64,000 nt of DNA from Cyanobacteria bacterium M_surface_10_m2_119 (GTDB lineage Bacteria > Cyanobacteriota > Cyanobacteriia > PCC-6307 > Cyanobiaceae), in contig VGPU01000005.1 in NCBI GenBank assembly GCA_016882525.1, positions 1 through 64,000 on the forward strand, in the 5' to 3' direction. Below the pieces are notes generated by a model. It had not been told where the DNA came from. It saw only the letters and a list, made by a program, of their open reading frames with translations, and did no database searches. Of the stretch, positions 19,264 to 27,186 are shown one piece after another. Every line of letters starts with the position of its first letter. Within the stretch, counting starts at the first letter, position 1. The translations under genes and the position numbers were made by a program.

Positions 19264-20969
19264 TTAGCGAAGCCATCGCTGCTTGATCTCGGCCAGCGGC
19301 AGTGCCGGGCCGTAGAGAAAGCCCTGGCCGAAGTCGCAGCCGAACTCCACGAGGCGCCGCTCCTGCGCGACAGTCTCCACTCCTTCTGCCACCACCTGTA
19401 CCCCCAGGCCGCTGGCCAGGGAGATGATGGCCCGGGCGATGGCCTCATTTTCCCCGTTGAGAGGAAGGCTGCCCAGATCGGTCACGAACGAGCGATCAAT
19501 CTTCAGCAGGCCCACCGGGAATCGCTTGAGGTAGAGCAGGGAGGAGTACCCGGTGCCGAAGTCATCGATGGCCAGTTGCAGCTTGAGGCGCTGCAGCCCG
19601 GCGATCGTGCAGGACGTGGACTGGATGTCCTCCACCAGGGAGGTCTCGGTGATCTCGAGGTAGAGACGGGAGGCATCAATCCCGCTGGCCATCAGGATCG
19701 GCTCGATCCGATCCACCAGATCGGCGGCTCCGAGGGTGCGCGCCGAGACGTTCACCGACAGGCGCAGGCCATCCCAGCCTGGGCGCTGTTGCCAGCGGCC
19801 CACGGCCTCACAGGCCTGAGCCATCACACCGAGATCGATTTCGCCGATCAGGCCGCACTCCTCAGCGGCGCTGATGAAGGCCTGGGGCTGGAGCAGGCCC
19901 TTGCGCGGATGGTGCCAGCGGGCCAGCGCTTCGAATCCCATCAAGCTGCCCCCCTGCAACGCCATGATCGGCTGCAGAAAGCAGACGAACTGGCCTGCAC
20001 TCACGGCCAGCCGCAGGGCCTCCTCCAGCTCCAGCCGTTCCCTGGCTTCATCGCGCATCGAGGGCTCGAACAGGGCGCAGCGCCCCCGCCCCCGCCCCTT
20101 GGCGTGATACATCGCCATGTCGGCGTTCTCGATCACCTCGGAGGGCACCGCGCCCGGCTCCACCAGGCATACCCCCACCGACGCCGAGTGGCTCAGTTCG
20201 ATTCCGGCCACCCGCACCGGCTGGCGCAGGGTGGTGATCATGCGCTGGGCCAGTTCCACCGCGGCCTCGGCGTTCGCCAGGCGGGTGATCACGATGAACT
20301 CGTCGCCGGAGAGTCGGCCGACCAGGTCGTCCTGCCGCACCGAGCGCTGCAGCACGCGACTGATGTGCACCAGCAGCTCATCTCCAGCGGCATGGCCGTG
20401 GGCATCGTTCACCCACTTGAAGCGGTCGATGTCGATGAACAGCACGGCGGTGCTGTGGCTGCTGTCCGGCGGGCTGTGGATCCATCTGCCCAGGCGCTCG
20501 AGCACCAACACCCGGTTGGGCAGGCCGGTGAGCGGGTCGTGGGTGGCGTCATGGGAGGCCTCGAGCTTCGCCTGCCGCTCGGCGGTGATGGCGTCCAGCA
20601 GTCGCAGGCTCAGTTCGATGCTGCGGGCCATCGCCCGCAGCAGGGAGCGCTCCTCCAGATCGAACGGATCGCCGAGTCGTCCCACCACCATCATGCCGGC
20701 GCCCCCCAGAGGTGCCCAGTTCATGTGCAGACAGCCGGCGCGGAGGCTGAGTTGGCCGGGCCGTGCGGGCACCTGCTCCTGCAGCAGCCTGCGCTCCTGC
20801 TCCCCCAGCCCCACCGAGCAGGTGATTCGGCATCGCTCAGGATCGCCGCCACCTCGGCCTCCACCGCCTCCGCCACCCGGCTCACCACCGTGCGCAGGTT
20901 CTCAGGATCGTCGGTGGAGAAGGCCGACAGGATTTCAGAGAGCAGGTGCAGTGACCAGGACGGTTCCAT
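19264..20969 (-). pseudogene. GAF-GGDEF-EAL cyclic-di-GMP signalling protein, frameshifted near 20820-20835
   Basis: The ATG at 20969 opens a GAF-like sensor start (LLSEILSAFSTDDPENLRTVVSRVA) that runs in one frame to about SDAE, then shifts; the rest continues in another frame as ITCSVGLGEQERR through to the stop at 19264. A single extra base, or two fewer, near 20825-20835 would restore about 565 residues. The second part has a GGDEF domain with RLSGDEF (a Ser variant of the active motif), preceded by DPLTGLPNR, and an EAL domain with GFEALARW and DDFGTGYSS. Both output domains look intact, so the product would make and/or break c-di-GMP. The start overlaps the FIST gene stop (ATGA). Confidence 0.82.
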
Positions 20970-22141
20970 CAGCCGATGGCCAGCGTCACCAGGGTCTGGT
21001 TATGGAATCCTCCGGCGCCGCGGGTGCGGGCGATCTCCCCGTAGGTGTAGAACCCAGCCATGGGCGCCCCCCCGGAGCATCGGCCGATCAGGTCCGTCTC
21101 CTCCTGCAGGTGCTGGGCCCCGAAGATGGAGCGGCGGGACACGCAGTCGAAGAGGAGCAGTCCCACCGGTGGCATCTCGCCCAGGGCCTTCACGGCCGTG
21201 CTGGCCGATTCGGCGGCCGCCTGGAGCACGGAGTCGTAGTCGCCCTGGCTGAGGAAGGCCAGGGCCCCCTGGGGGACCTCGGCCACCATCACCAGGGCGC
21301 CCCGCTCCCGGTCGCACCCGGTGATGTGGCGCATCTCGATGCGATCCCGCCTGCGGATGCCGATGGGGTGCACGGCCGCAAAATCCGCAAAGGCCTGGGG
21401 GTCCTCCCGCACGATCGCCGGGGGGTTGAAGAAGTCGAGATAGACCTCGAGAGCAGGCTTGTCATCCAGGCTGCTGAGCAGGGTGCGCCGGCTTTCGGTC
21501 ACCAGCATCGGCTCGCTGCTGGGGCTCCAGCCATGGCTCACCCCGATCCCCAGAGGGCGATCGGAGCTGATGGCGGCGGCCACCACCGCTCCGGTGAACA
21601 CCTCCTGCCCGTGCAGTTGGCGGGTCTGGCGCATGGCCAGGTAATCGCCGGCACAGCCGCCGATCAGGGGCACGTCAATGCCGGTGGTGTCGTAGGCGCC
21701 CCGCACCACCTCCATCTGATCCCCCGCCAGACCGTCGGAGAGCAGGATCATGGCCGTGTGGGAGCGGCGTTCCAGGTGCTGCAGACATCCGGCGGCCTGC
21801 TGGGCCGCCTCGCGCAGATCTGCCCCTGTGCCGAGCCCGTACCCCGTGGCCACGCGAATGCCAGAACCACCGAGGGCCCAGAGCACCAGCGCATCGGTGA
21901 GGGCGCGGCCGGCGGCGATTTCTCCTGCCGTGGTGCAGCCGATCACGGCCGTGTGGGGCAGGCGCAGGGCCAGCTCCCTGGCCAGAGACTCCAGGTCGTA
22001 GTGGGGCGCTGCCAGCACGATCAACAGGCGGGGCGTTTCCATCCCCGCCGGCAGGACCTCCACCAGGGCTTCCTCGAGTGCTGCGAGGGTGCTCTCGCAG
22101 GTCGACGCTCCCACCCGTACCCAGCTCGGGGCCTCGCTCAT
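20969..22141 (-). CDS. FIST domain sensory protein (FIST N plus FIST C)
   Basis: A 390-residue protein with an N-terminal FIST domain (about 20-215: LAAPHYDLESLA, VIGCTTAGEI, LLSDGLAGDQ, LIGGCAGD) and a C-terminal FIST_C region ending in FYTYGEIARTRGAGGFHNQTLV. FIST proteins are predicted small-molecule (possibly amino-acid) sensors that usually pair with signalling outputs. Here the partner is the GGDEF-EAL gene, whose start overlaps this stop by ATGA, so sensing and c-di-GMP turnover were probably coupled. The start at 22141 (MSEAPSW) fits family length; ATGs at 22174 and 22180 would add 11-13 residues. Confidence 0.9.
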   Translation of the reverse strand: MSEAPSWVRVGASTCESTLAALEEALVEVLPAGMETPRLLIVLAAPHYDLESLARELALRLPHTAVIGCTTAGEIAAGRALTDALVLWALGGSGIRVATGYGLGTGADLREAAQQAAGCLQHLERRSHTAMILLSDGLAGDQMEVVRGAYDTTGIDVPLIGGCAGDYLAMRQTRQLHGQEVFTGAVVAAAISSDRPLGIGVSHGWSPSSEPMLVTESRRTLLSSLDDKPALEVYLDFFNPPAIVREDPQAFADFAAVHPIGIRRRDRIEMRHITGCDRERGALVMVAEVPQGALAFLSQGDYDSVLQAAAESASTAVKALGEMPPVGLLLFDCVSRRSIFGAQHLQEETDLIGRCSGGAPMAGFYTYGEIARTRGAGGFHNQTLVTLAIG

Positions 22142-22211
22142 GGCAGGTGACGCCGCCAGGCGTTCGGAAACCATCACCATCCTGCTCCAGCATGCGGCGG
22201 TGCCGGACCTG

Positions 22212-22919
22212 TCAGATCCAGCGATCGATCGCTGTGGCCAGGCCCTCCACGGCCCGTTCCCGGCCAGGATCATCTGCCCAGGCCCCGAGCAACTGGCGCC
22301 GGAGGCCCCCGCTTGCAGGGGTGAGGTGGTCCCCGGGCAGCTCCAGCAGGGTGGAGCTGTCGTCGGACCTGGCCTGCAGCACCCCGAGCAGCCGTTTGCT
22401 CTGGTCGATCCCGTCGCGGTCAAAACGCACCAGCAGGTTGCGCTTCTGGCCATAGGTGCCGGCCACCTGCCGCAGGGTCTCCTCCGGCGAGGGACTGAAC
22501 TCGCTGCGGAAGTTCAGCTGCTGGCCCAGTTCCGCCAGCAGGGGCACCGAGCGCTCCGCCGAGAAGTTGTTGAAACTCACCGCCACCAGGCCCGAACAGC
22601 CCCGGCCCCCGTCGGGAGCGAGGAGGTGCAATTTGCAGCCCAGACTGTGGCCGAGCCTGAGGGTGGCGGGGCCCGCTCGGCGGAACGTGCGCCAGGCCTC
22701 GTTGGCCTGGGCCTGGTGGTCAAAGCCGGGAACGTAGCTCCAGGCCAGGATCCGCCAGCCCCGCCGGGCCAGGGCCTCCAGCAGGCGGCGATAGCTCAGC
22801 TGGGGCGTGGCGGCCAGATAGCTGCCGCCGATGAAGGCGATCGATCCCCGCGCACTGCTGCTGCTGGACGTGTCCGGCTCGAGCAGCCAGAGCGAACCCT
22901 GTTGCTGCCAGCGCCCCAT
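22212..22919 (-). CDS. DUF1350 family alpha/beta-hydrolase-like protein
   Basis: A 235-residue protein of the DUF1350 family found in cyanobacteria and plastids. It has an alpha/beta-hydrolase look: a strand-loop IAFIGGSYLAATPQ, RGWRILAWSYVPGFDH, and a nucleophile-elbow-like RLGHSLGCKLHLL with Ser in G-H-S-L-G. The late region LPGDHLTPA could carry the His. The substrate is unknown. The start overlaps the stop of the Bcp gene (ATGA), so the two are translationally coupled. Confidence 0.82.
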   Translation of the reverse strand: MGRWQQQGSLWLLEPDTSSSSSARGSIAFIGGSYLAATPQLSYRRLLEALARRGWRILAWSYVPGFDHQAQANEAWRTFRRAGPATLRLGHSLGCKLHLLAPDGGRGCSGLVAVSFNNFSAERSVPLLAELGQQLNFRSEFSPSPEETLRQVAGTYGQKRNLLVRFDRDGIDQSKRLLGVLQARSDDSSTLLELPGDHLTPASGGLRRQLLGAWADDPGRERAVEGLATAIDRWI

Positions 22920-23377
22920 CAGGCCTGCTGCAGCTGCCGCAGGGCCTCGAGGGCCTCCCGGCGATGGGCGGGGCCATCCAGCAGGTTGTTGAAGACATGG
23001 CGGATCACCCCCTGTCCGTCGATCACATAGGTGACGCGGCCTGGCAACAGCCCCAGCACCGAGGGCACACCGAAGGCCTGCCGCAGGCGATTGCCCCCAT
23101 CGACCAACAGCGGAAACGGGAGGTTGTGGCGTTGGGCGAAGCGCTGGTGGCTGCCGGCACTGTCGCCGCTCACGCCCCACACCTCCGCACCCAGCGCCTG
23201 GATGTCGCTGTAGCTGTCTCGGAAGGCGCAGGCCTCCATGGTGCAGCCCGGGGTGTCGTCCTTGGGATAGAAGAAGAGCACCAGGGCGCGGCCGTCGAGC
23301 CGGTCGCTGCGGCGCTGCTGGCCTTGCTGGTCGGGCAGATCGATCAGGGGGGCGCGGTCGCCGGCGCTCAGACCCAT
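22919..23377 (-). CDS. bcp: Thioredoxin-dependent peroxiredoxin (Bcp/PrxQ)
   Basis: PrxQ-type peroxidase reducing hydroperoxides with thioredoxin. The 152-residue protein has peroxidatic Cys45 and resolving Cys50 in TPGCTMEACAFRD, the close pair that defines the PrxQ group, plus the FFYPKDDTP lead-in and a conserved late Arg. It has no signal peptide, so it acts in the cytoplasm. A start 122 bases away from the divergent exonuclease gene leaves room for two promoters. Confidence 0.94.
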   Translation of the reverse strand: MGLSAGDRAPLIDLPDQQGQQRRSDRLDGRALVLFFYPKDDTPGCTMEACAFRDSYSDIQALGAEVWGVSGDSAGSHQRFAQRHNLPFPLLVDGGNRLRQAFGVPSVLGLLPGRVTYVIDGQGVIRHVFNNLLDGPAHRREALEALRQLQQA

Positions 23378-23499
23378 GGGCAGGGGTATGGGGGTGAAGG
23401 ACAGCTCTGCAGCCTAGAAAGCGGTCACAGCGCACCGGGCCTGGGGCGACTTGCTCCAGCTGGGACGATGGGGGGACGACTGCCCCCCTCTTCCCGCCC

Positions 23500-24468
23500 G
23501 TGAGCGCGTCCCCGCCGGAGTTCAGCAGCCCCTGGCAGCAGACCGACCTTCTGGGCCTCCTCAGCAAGGTGGAGTCTCCTGCGGGGCCTGCTCCAGCATC
23601 GGAGGACGGCCCTGCTGGCGAGCACCCAGGCGCACCCGAGCACCCAGGCACAGCCGGCGAGGTCCCGTCAGCTGACGCCGGCCGGGACGTCGTTGTCGCT
23701 GCCGTTCCAGCCTCCCTTGCTGATCGCTCCCCTGCAGAGGTTTCCCAGGTGCCCCCGTCCCCCTGCCCGGCCACCCTGCTGATCCTCGACACCGAAACCA
23801 CCGCCCTCGATCCAGGCCATGGCCAGTGCATCGAGGTGGGGGCCATTCTTTTCGACGTGCCAGCGCGGGCGGTGCTCGCCCAGGTCAGCTTTCTGTTGCC
23901 GGCTGCGGAGAATCCGGCTGAGCATGTCAACGGCATTCCCGCAGCCGTCAGCCGCCGGCCCCAGCCCTGGCATGCCGGTCTGGCGTTCTTCTCGGCGCTC
24001 CTGGATTCCGCAGATGCGGTCCTCGCCCACAACGTGGCCTTTGATCGCCAGTGGTTCGGCATCGCTCCTCTGCCCGCCATCGCCCTGCCCTGGATCTGCT
24101 CGATGGACGACATCCGCTGGCCGGCGGACCGCCATCTGCGCCCTGCCTCCTCGGTGCGTGACCTGGCCCTGGCCTACGGCGTGCCGGTCTGGGCCGCTCA
24201 CCGGGCCCTGACCGACTGCACCTATCTGGCCCAGGTGCTGGAGCGCTGTGATGACCTCGAGGATCTGCTGGTGGCGGCCCGGGAGCCCCGCCGACTGTTC
24301 CGGGCCCAGCTCTCCTACGCCGAGCGGCATCGGGCTCGCGAGGCAGGCTTCCGCTGGAACGATCCCGTTCCCGGGGCCTGGAGCCGGCGTCTCAGTGAGC
24401 GGGAGGCCCGGGCCCTTTCGTTCCCCGTGCAACCGGTGGAGCCGAGCGATCAGGTCGCTGCGGCCTGA
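23500..24468 (+). CDS. DnaQ-like 3'-5' exonuclease (DEDDh) with long low-complexity N-terminus
   Basis: A 322-residue protein; the first ~85 residues are Pro/Ala/Ser/Glu-rich and likely disordered. The exonuclease core has motif I LILDTETTALDPG (Asp and Glu), motif II in AHNVAFDRQWF (Asp), and motif III HRALTDCTYLAQV (His and Asp), the DEDDh set. It could be a proofreading-like or RNase T-like nuclease; it is not an obvious DNA polymerase III epsilon by context. After motif III there is a further ~90-residue domain with LFRAQLSYAERHRAREAGFRW. Start is a GTG. Confidence 0.88.
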   Translation: MSASPPEFSSPWQQTDLLGLLSKVESPAGPAPASEDGPAGEHPGAPEHPGTAGEVPSADAGRDVVVAAVPASLADRSPAEVSQVPPSPCPATLLILDTETTALDPGHGQCIEVGAILFDVPARAVLAQVSFLLPAAENPAEHVNGIPAAVSRRPQPWHAGLAFFSALLDSADAVLAHNVAFDRQWFGIAPLPAIALPWICSMDDIRWPADRHLRPASSVRDLALAYGVPVWAAHRALTDCTYLAQVLERCDDLEDLLVAAREPRRLFRAQLSYAERHRAREAGFRWNDPVPGAWSRRLSEREARALSFPVQPVEPSDQVAAA

Positions 24469-24572
24469 GCCTTCCCCCCTTCGGCATTCCTTCCGCTTGT
24501 TGAAGGCTGCAGGTGCGTTCCACGGCCTCCTGTCCCTGCCCAGCACGCTGGATGCAACCGAGCGGAGGTGGG

Positions 24573-24830
24573 ATGGCCGGCGAGAGCCGCAGCCGCAAGC
24601 CTTCAGCCGACGGGCGGCTGCATGAGCGGTTGGCGCGCTGGCAGGTGAGCCGCACCTGGGCTCGGCTGATCCGGGAGGCAGAGTCGCTCTGGCGGGTCGA
24701 TGTGCGCGAGATGCATCGCCTGGCTGCCCATGAGCTGGGGGCCCTGCTTCAGGAAGTGCCGCCGCGGCTGCGGCGCCGGGTCAATCGCTGGCTGCGTCGC
24801 TTCGGTGTGCACACCCGCCTGAATCCCTGA
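24573..24830 (+). CDS. Small basic hypothetical protein
   Basis: An 85-residue Arg-rich protein (start ATG 24573; an earlier in-frame ATG at 24552 gives a poorer N-terminus). Mostly helical, with R-L-A-R-W-Q-V-S-R-T-W, EAESLWRVDVREMHRL and a C-terminal basic helix RLRRRVNRWLRRFG that could contact nucleic acid. No family recognised. It is co-oriented with the exonuclease 104 bases upstream. Confidence 0.62.
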   Translation: MAGESRSRKPSADGRLHERLARWQVSRTWARLIREAESLWRVDVREMHRLAAHELGALLQEVPPRLRRRVNRWLRRFGVHTRLNP

Positions 24831-24892
24831 GGCGTGGAGGCTGCCATGGCTGGAGGCCATGCCCGGGCATCCCGCGGTCAAGCCCCACCAAC

Positions 24893-24918
24893 AAAAAAGC
24901 CGGCTGGGGGGCCGGCTT
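24893..24918 (-). terminator. Rho-independent terminator downstream of tRNA-Pro
   Basis: On the minus strand the sequence is AAGCCGGC, a loop of six, GCCGGCTT, then T's: an 8-bp GC-rich stem and a six-T run. It lies 85 bases past the 3' end of tRNA-Pro in the right orientation. In the plus direction it has only TT after the stem, so it is much weaker for the small gene upstream. Confidence 0.8.
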
Positions 24919-25003
24919 GATTCAGGTCGATGGACCAGACAGTGACTGCCGGGCTCTTGGAACCAACAGGAAGGACCGCTGAATGCGGATGCCTCTAACG
25001 AAA

Positions 25004-25077
25004 TCGGAGCGGCGGGATTTGAACCCACGACCCCCACTACCCCAAAGTGGTGCGCTACCAAGCTGCGCTACGCCCCG
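25004..25077 (-). tRNA. tRNA-Pro (anticodon GGG)
   Basis: A complete 74-base cloverleaf on the minus strand. The acceptor stem CGGGGCG pairs with CGCTCCG (one G-U), the D arm has GCGC..GCGC, the anticodon stem CCACT/AGTGG closes the loop TTGGGGT so that positions 34-36 read GGG, and the T arm is GTGGG TTCAAAT CCCGC. The discriminator base is A; CCA is not encoded. It would read CCC and CCU proline codons, which is useful in this Pro/C-rich genome. Confidence 0.96.
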
Positions 25078-25115
25078 GGTGAACCGGACCGGACCAAGCC
25101 GGCAAATGGAAGTTA

Positions 25116-25472
25116 TCACAGCGCTTTGCGCCGGCCCAGCTCACGCAACAGCCGCAGGGTGAGGGGCTCGCGGGCCAGACGCCCATACCCCCGCAGGTCC
25201 ACCTCCGCGGCCAGATGCCGCAGCTCCGCCAGATTCAGGCTGGCCAGCCGCAGTTCCGGAACCCGTTGCCAGGCCTGGGCAGGTGGTGGGAGCGGGGCAC
25301 CCTGCCGCTGACTGCGGAAACCGAGCAGGGCGCCACTCGCCATCCATTCCGGCACCAGCACAAACACCACGGCCAGCAGGCCGTAGAGCTCCACCAGCCC
25401 CCGCGGCAGCGGGTGCAGCTGCCGGGGCTGTTCCGCCTGCAGGGACTGCTCCGGGTGGTCCGATTCGCTCAT
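25116..25472 (-). CDS. Small membrane protein, unknown
   Basis: A 118-residue protein starting MSESDHPEQ, with one transmembrane segment (LVELYGLLAVVFVLVPEWMA, about residues 26-46) and a soluble C-terminal part rich in Leu and Arg (LASLNLAELRHLAAEVDLRGYGRLAREPLTL). That tail has a helical, possibly SAP/LEM-like or Rho-N-like spacing, but I do not assign a domain. The start overlaps the stop of the 57-residue gene at 25469 (ATGA), so the two are coupled. Confidence 0.68.
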   Translation of the reverse strand: MSESDHPEQSLQAEQPRQLHPLPRGLVELYGLLAVVFVLVPEWMASGALLGFRSQRQGAPLPPPAQAWQRVPELRLASLNLAELRHLAAEVDLRGYGRLAREPLTLRLLRELGRRKAL

Positions 25473-25642
25473 AGCGGCTGCATGGCCTCGACCCGGCCTC
25501 CAAAGGCCGAGGGGGCATCGCGCCATTGCAGCGGTTGCTCAGGGCTGGGGTTGAGCTTCACGCTCCAGAGCACCAGCGCGAAGCACACACCGATGGTGGC
25601 CAGCAGGCCCACCAGCACCACCCGATCGGGAAGGGGAGTCAT
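25469..25642 (-). CDS. 57-residue single-pass membrane protein
   Basis: Read directly: ATG at 25642 to TGA at 25469. The protein begins MTPLPDRVVLVG, has one hydrophobic segment (VVLVGLLATIGVCFALVLWSV) and ends QWRDAPSAFGGRVEAMQPL. Its stop overlaps the next start as ATGA, typical of coupled genes in this window, and the GC pattern is coding-like. This supports a real small gene. No family recognised. Confidence 0.6.
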   Translation of the reverse strand: MTPLPDRVVLVGLLATIGVCFALVLWSVKLNPSPEQPLQWRDAPSAFGGRVEAMQPL

Positions 25643-25673
25643 GGCAGCAGAGGCAGGCCGACCATTCCTCTCC

Positions 25674-25988
25674 TCAGACCCGGTCGGTGCGGGTGCATTC
25701 GATCTGGCTCTGTGGCTGCTGGATCGAGAGAATGTCGCCGCGCAGGATCAGGGTCATGCGCTCGTTGCGGTAACGGGTGCCGGGCAGGTTCGCATCATCC
25801 CGGAACATGGTGCTGCGGTAGCCCCCGGCGATCAGGGATGCCTGGGACGCATTGCGTTCCAGCATCACCCTGCCCAGGCGAGGGCAGAGGAAGGTGTCCG
25901 TGGTTTCGTAGTGCTCCCACCAGGGAGAGCCCTGGGCCAGAAGGCCCAGGCTCAGCACCAGGGGGGGCAAGGCCAGGGAGAAGGCCAT
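25674..25988 (-). CDS. Small secreted protein, possibly MliC-like
   Basis: A 104-residue protein from ATG 25988 with a signal peptide (LALPPLVLSLGLLAQG). The mature part has D-T-F-L-C, an R-V-M-L-E-R strand, a GTRYRNERMTLILRGD segment and C-terminal I-E-C. The spacing of the first and last Cys, and the G-x-R-Y followed by a strand and an I-L-R-G-D turn, resembles the C-type lysozyme inhibitor fold, but the SASGARY core is degenerate. It sits between msrA and the small membrane-protein pair. Confidence 0.66.
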   Translation of the reverse strand: MAFSLALPPLVLSLGLLAQGSPWWEHYETTDTFLCPRLGRVMLERNASQASLIAGGYRSTMFRDDANLPGTRYRNERMTLILRGDILSIQQPQSQIECTRTDRV

Positions 25989-26022
25989 CGCAGGAGGCTG
26001 GAAAGGGGATCCGGGCGCTAGC

Positions 26023-26757
26023 TCAGCCCAGCCGGATGGGCGCATTCTCGCCCCGCAGCACGCAGTGACTCACTGTCCAGTCGTAGAAGTCCCACACGCG
26101 TGGGTCAAGCCGATAGGCCGCTCCTGCGAAATCCCCGAGCCGTTGGCCGCTGGGCTGGGCTGAGCAGTAGGGCCGGCTGCCGGGTTTGGCCAGGTATTGC
26201 TGGTGGTAGGGCTCGGCATACCAGAAGGGCTGGTCGCGGCGGATCTCGGTGGTGATGGCGGGCAACCCGGCGGCGGTCAGCAGGTTCTGGTAGGCAACCC
26301 TGCTGGCCTCGGCCTGGGCCAGCTGCTGATCGCTGGTCACGTAGATCGCCGAGCGGTACTGGGAACCGCGGTCGTTGCCCTGCCGATCGCCCTGGGTGGG
26401 GTCGTGGCATTCCCAGAACAGCTTGAGCAGGTCGCTGAAATCGATCTGCTGCCGGTCCCATACCACCCGCACCACCTCGGCATGGCCGGTGACACCGGAG
26501 CAGACCTGCTGGTAGCTCGGGTGGGCCAAGGGTCCGCCGGCGTAGCCCACAGCTGTGGTCACCACCCCCGGAAGGCGCCAGAAGCCCTTTTCGGCGCCCC
26601 AGAAGCAGCCACAGCCGAACAGGGCTTCGGCCTGGTCCGCGGAGAGCTCGTGGTGGATCGGGGTCCCGAGCACCGCGTGTCTCTGCTCTTGGCCCGGCCC
26701 CGGTCCGGCCTCGCGTCCGAGGCCAGGGGAGGAGTTGCTGCCGAACAGTCCGAACAC
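26023..26757 (-). CDS. msrA: Peptide methionine-(S)-S-oxide reductase MsrA
   Basis: MsrA reduces the S form of methionine sulfoxide in proteins. The motif GCFWG at 50-54 carries catalytic Cys51, followed by [26 protein letters not shown] and [23 protein letters not shown], all highly conserved. The 244-residue length includes a 40-residue Gly/Pro-rich N-terminal extension. The C-terminal region [20 protein letters not shown] is longer than in minimal MsrA, as in many cyanobacteria. Confidence 0.96.
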   Translation of the reverse strand: MFGLFGSNSSPGLGREAGPGPGQEQRHAVLGTPIHHELSADQAEALFGCGCFWGAEKGFWRLPGVVTTAVGYAGGPLAHPSYQQVCSGVTGHAEVVRVVWDRQQIDFSDLLKLFWECHDPTQGDRQGNDRGSQYRSAIYVTSDQQLAQAEASRVAYQNLLTAAGLPAITTEIRRDQPFWYAEPYHQQYLAKPGSRPYCSAQPSGQRLGDFAGAAYRLDPRVWDFYDWTVSHCVLRGENAPIRLG

Positions 26758-26785
26758 CCGGTCGCTGCAGATGGCGTGAGCCTAG

Positions 26786-27070
26786 TCAGGGTGCGCTGCC
26801 TGGCGCTTCGGACTTCGCCTCCAGCGAGATGTGGTTGAGGAGGGTGGTGGTGAAGGCGAAGAGCAGGAAGGGCAGCGAGAGCACCAGAATCAGCCCCACC
26901 CCCACCAGGGCCACGATTGGTTTGCTGGTGCCCATCAGGGCCAGGCCTGCCGCCAGGCTCACGAAGATCACCACCATCCAGATCAGGATCTGGGCGTAGA
27001 TGTCGCCGAAGGTGAGGGTGCAGCGCAGGTCGTAGCTCTGCAGTTGAAGAGGAGCGGGGCCCGGTGCCAT
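26786..27070 (-). CDS. Two-pass membrane protein, unknown
   Basis: From the ATG at 27070 the product has 94 residues with a short N-terminal strand-like stretch (LQLQSYDLRCTLTFGDIYAQ) and two hydrophobic segments (ILIWMVVIFVSLAAGLALM and PIVALVGVGLILVLSLPFLL). An ATG at 27139 would extend it by 23 residues. It resembles conserved small membrane proteins of picocyanobacteria, but I cannot name a family. It lies 28 bases upstream of msrA on the same strand. Confidence 0.62.
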   Translation of the reverse strand: MAPGPAPLQLQSYDLRCTLTFGDIYAQILIWMVVIFVSLAAGLALMGTSKPIVALVGVGLILVLSLPFLLFAFTTTLLNHISLEAKSEAPGSAP

Positions 27071-27186
27071 GGCCGCGGTATCGCTGACGCTGCCTCCAAC
27101 TAAGCCCGGTTCCGCCGGCTTGTCTGCCTGCCGCAACAACTGTTCGGCAGAAGCCTGCCGGGCTCGTGCCGGTCGACCGCGCGTGG

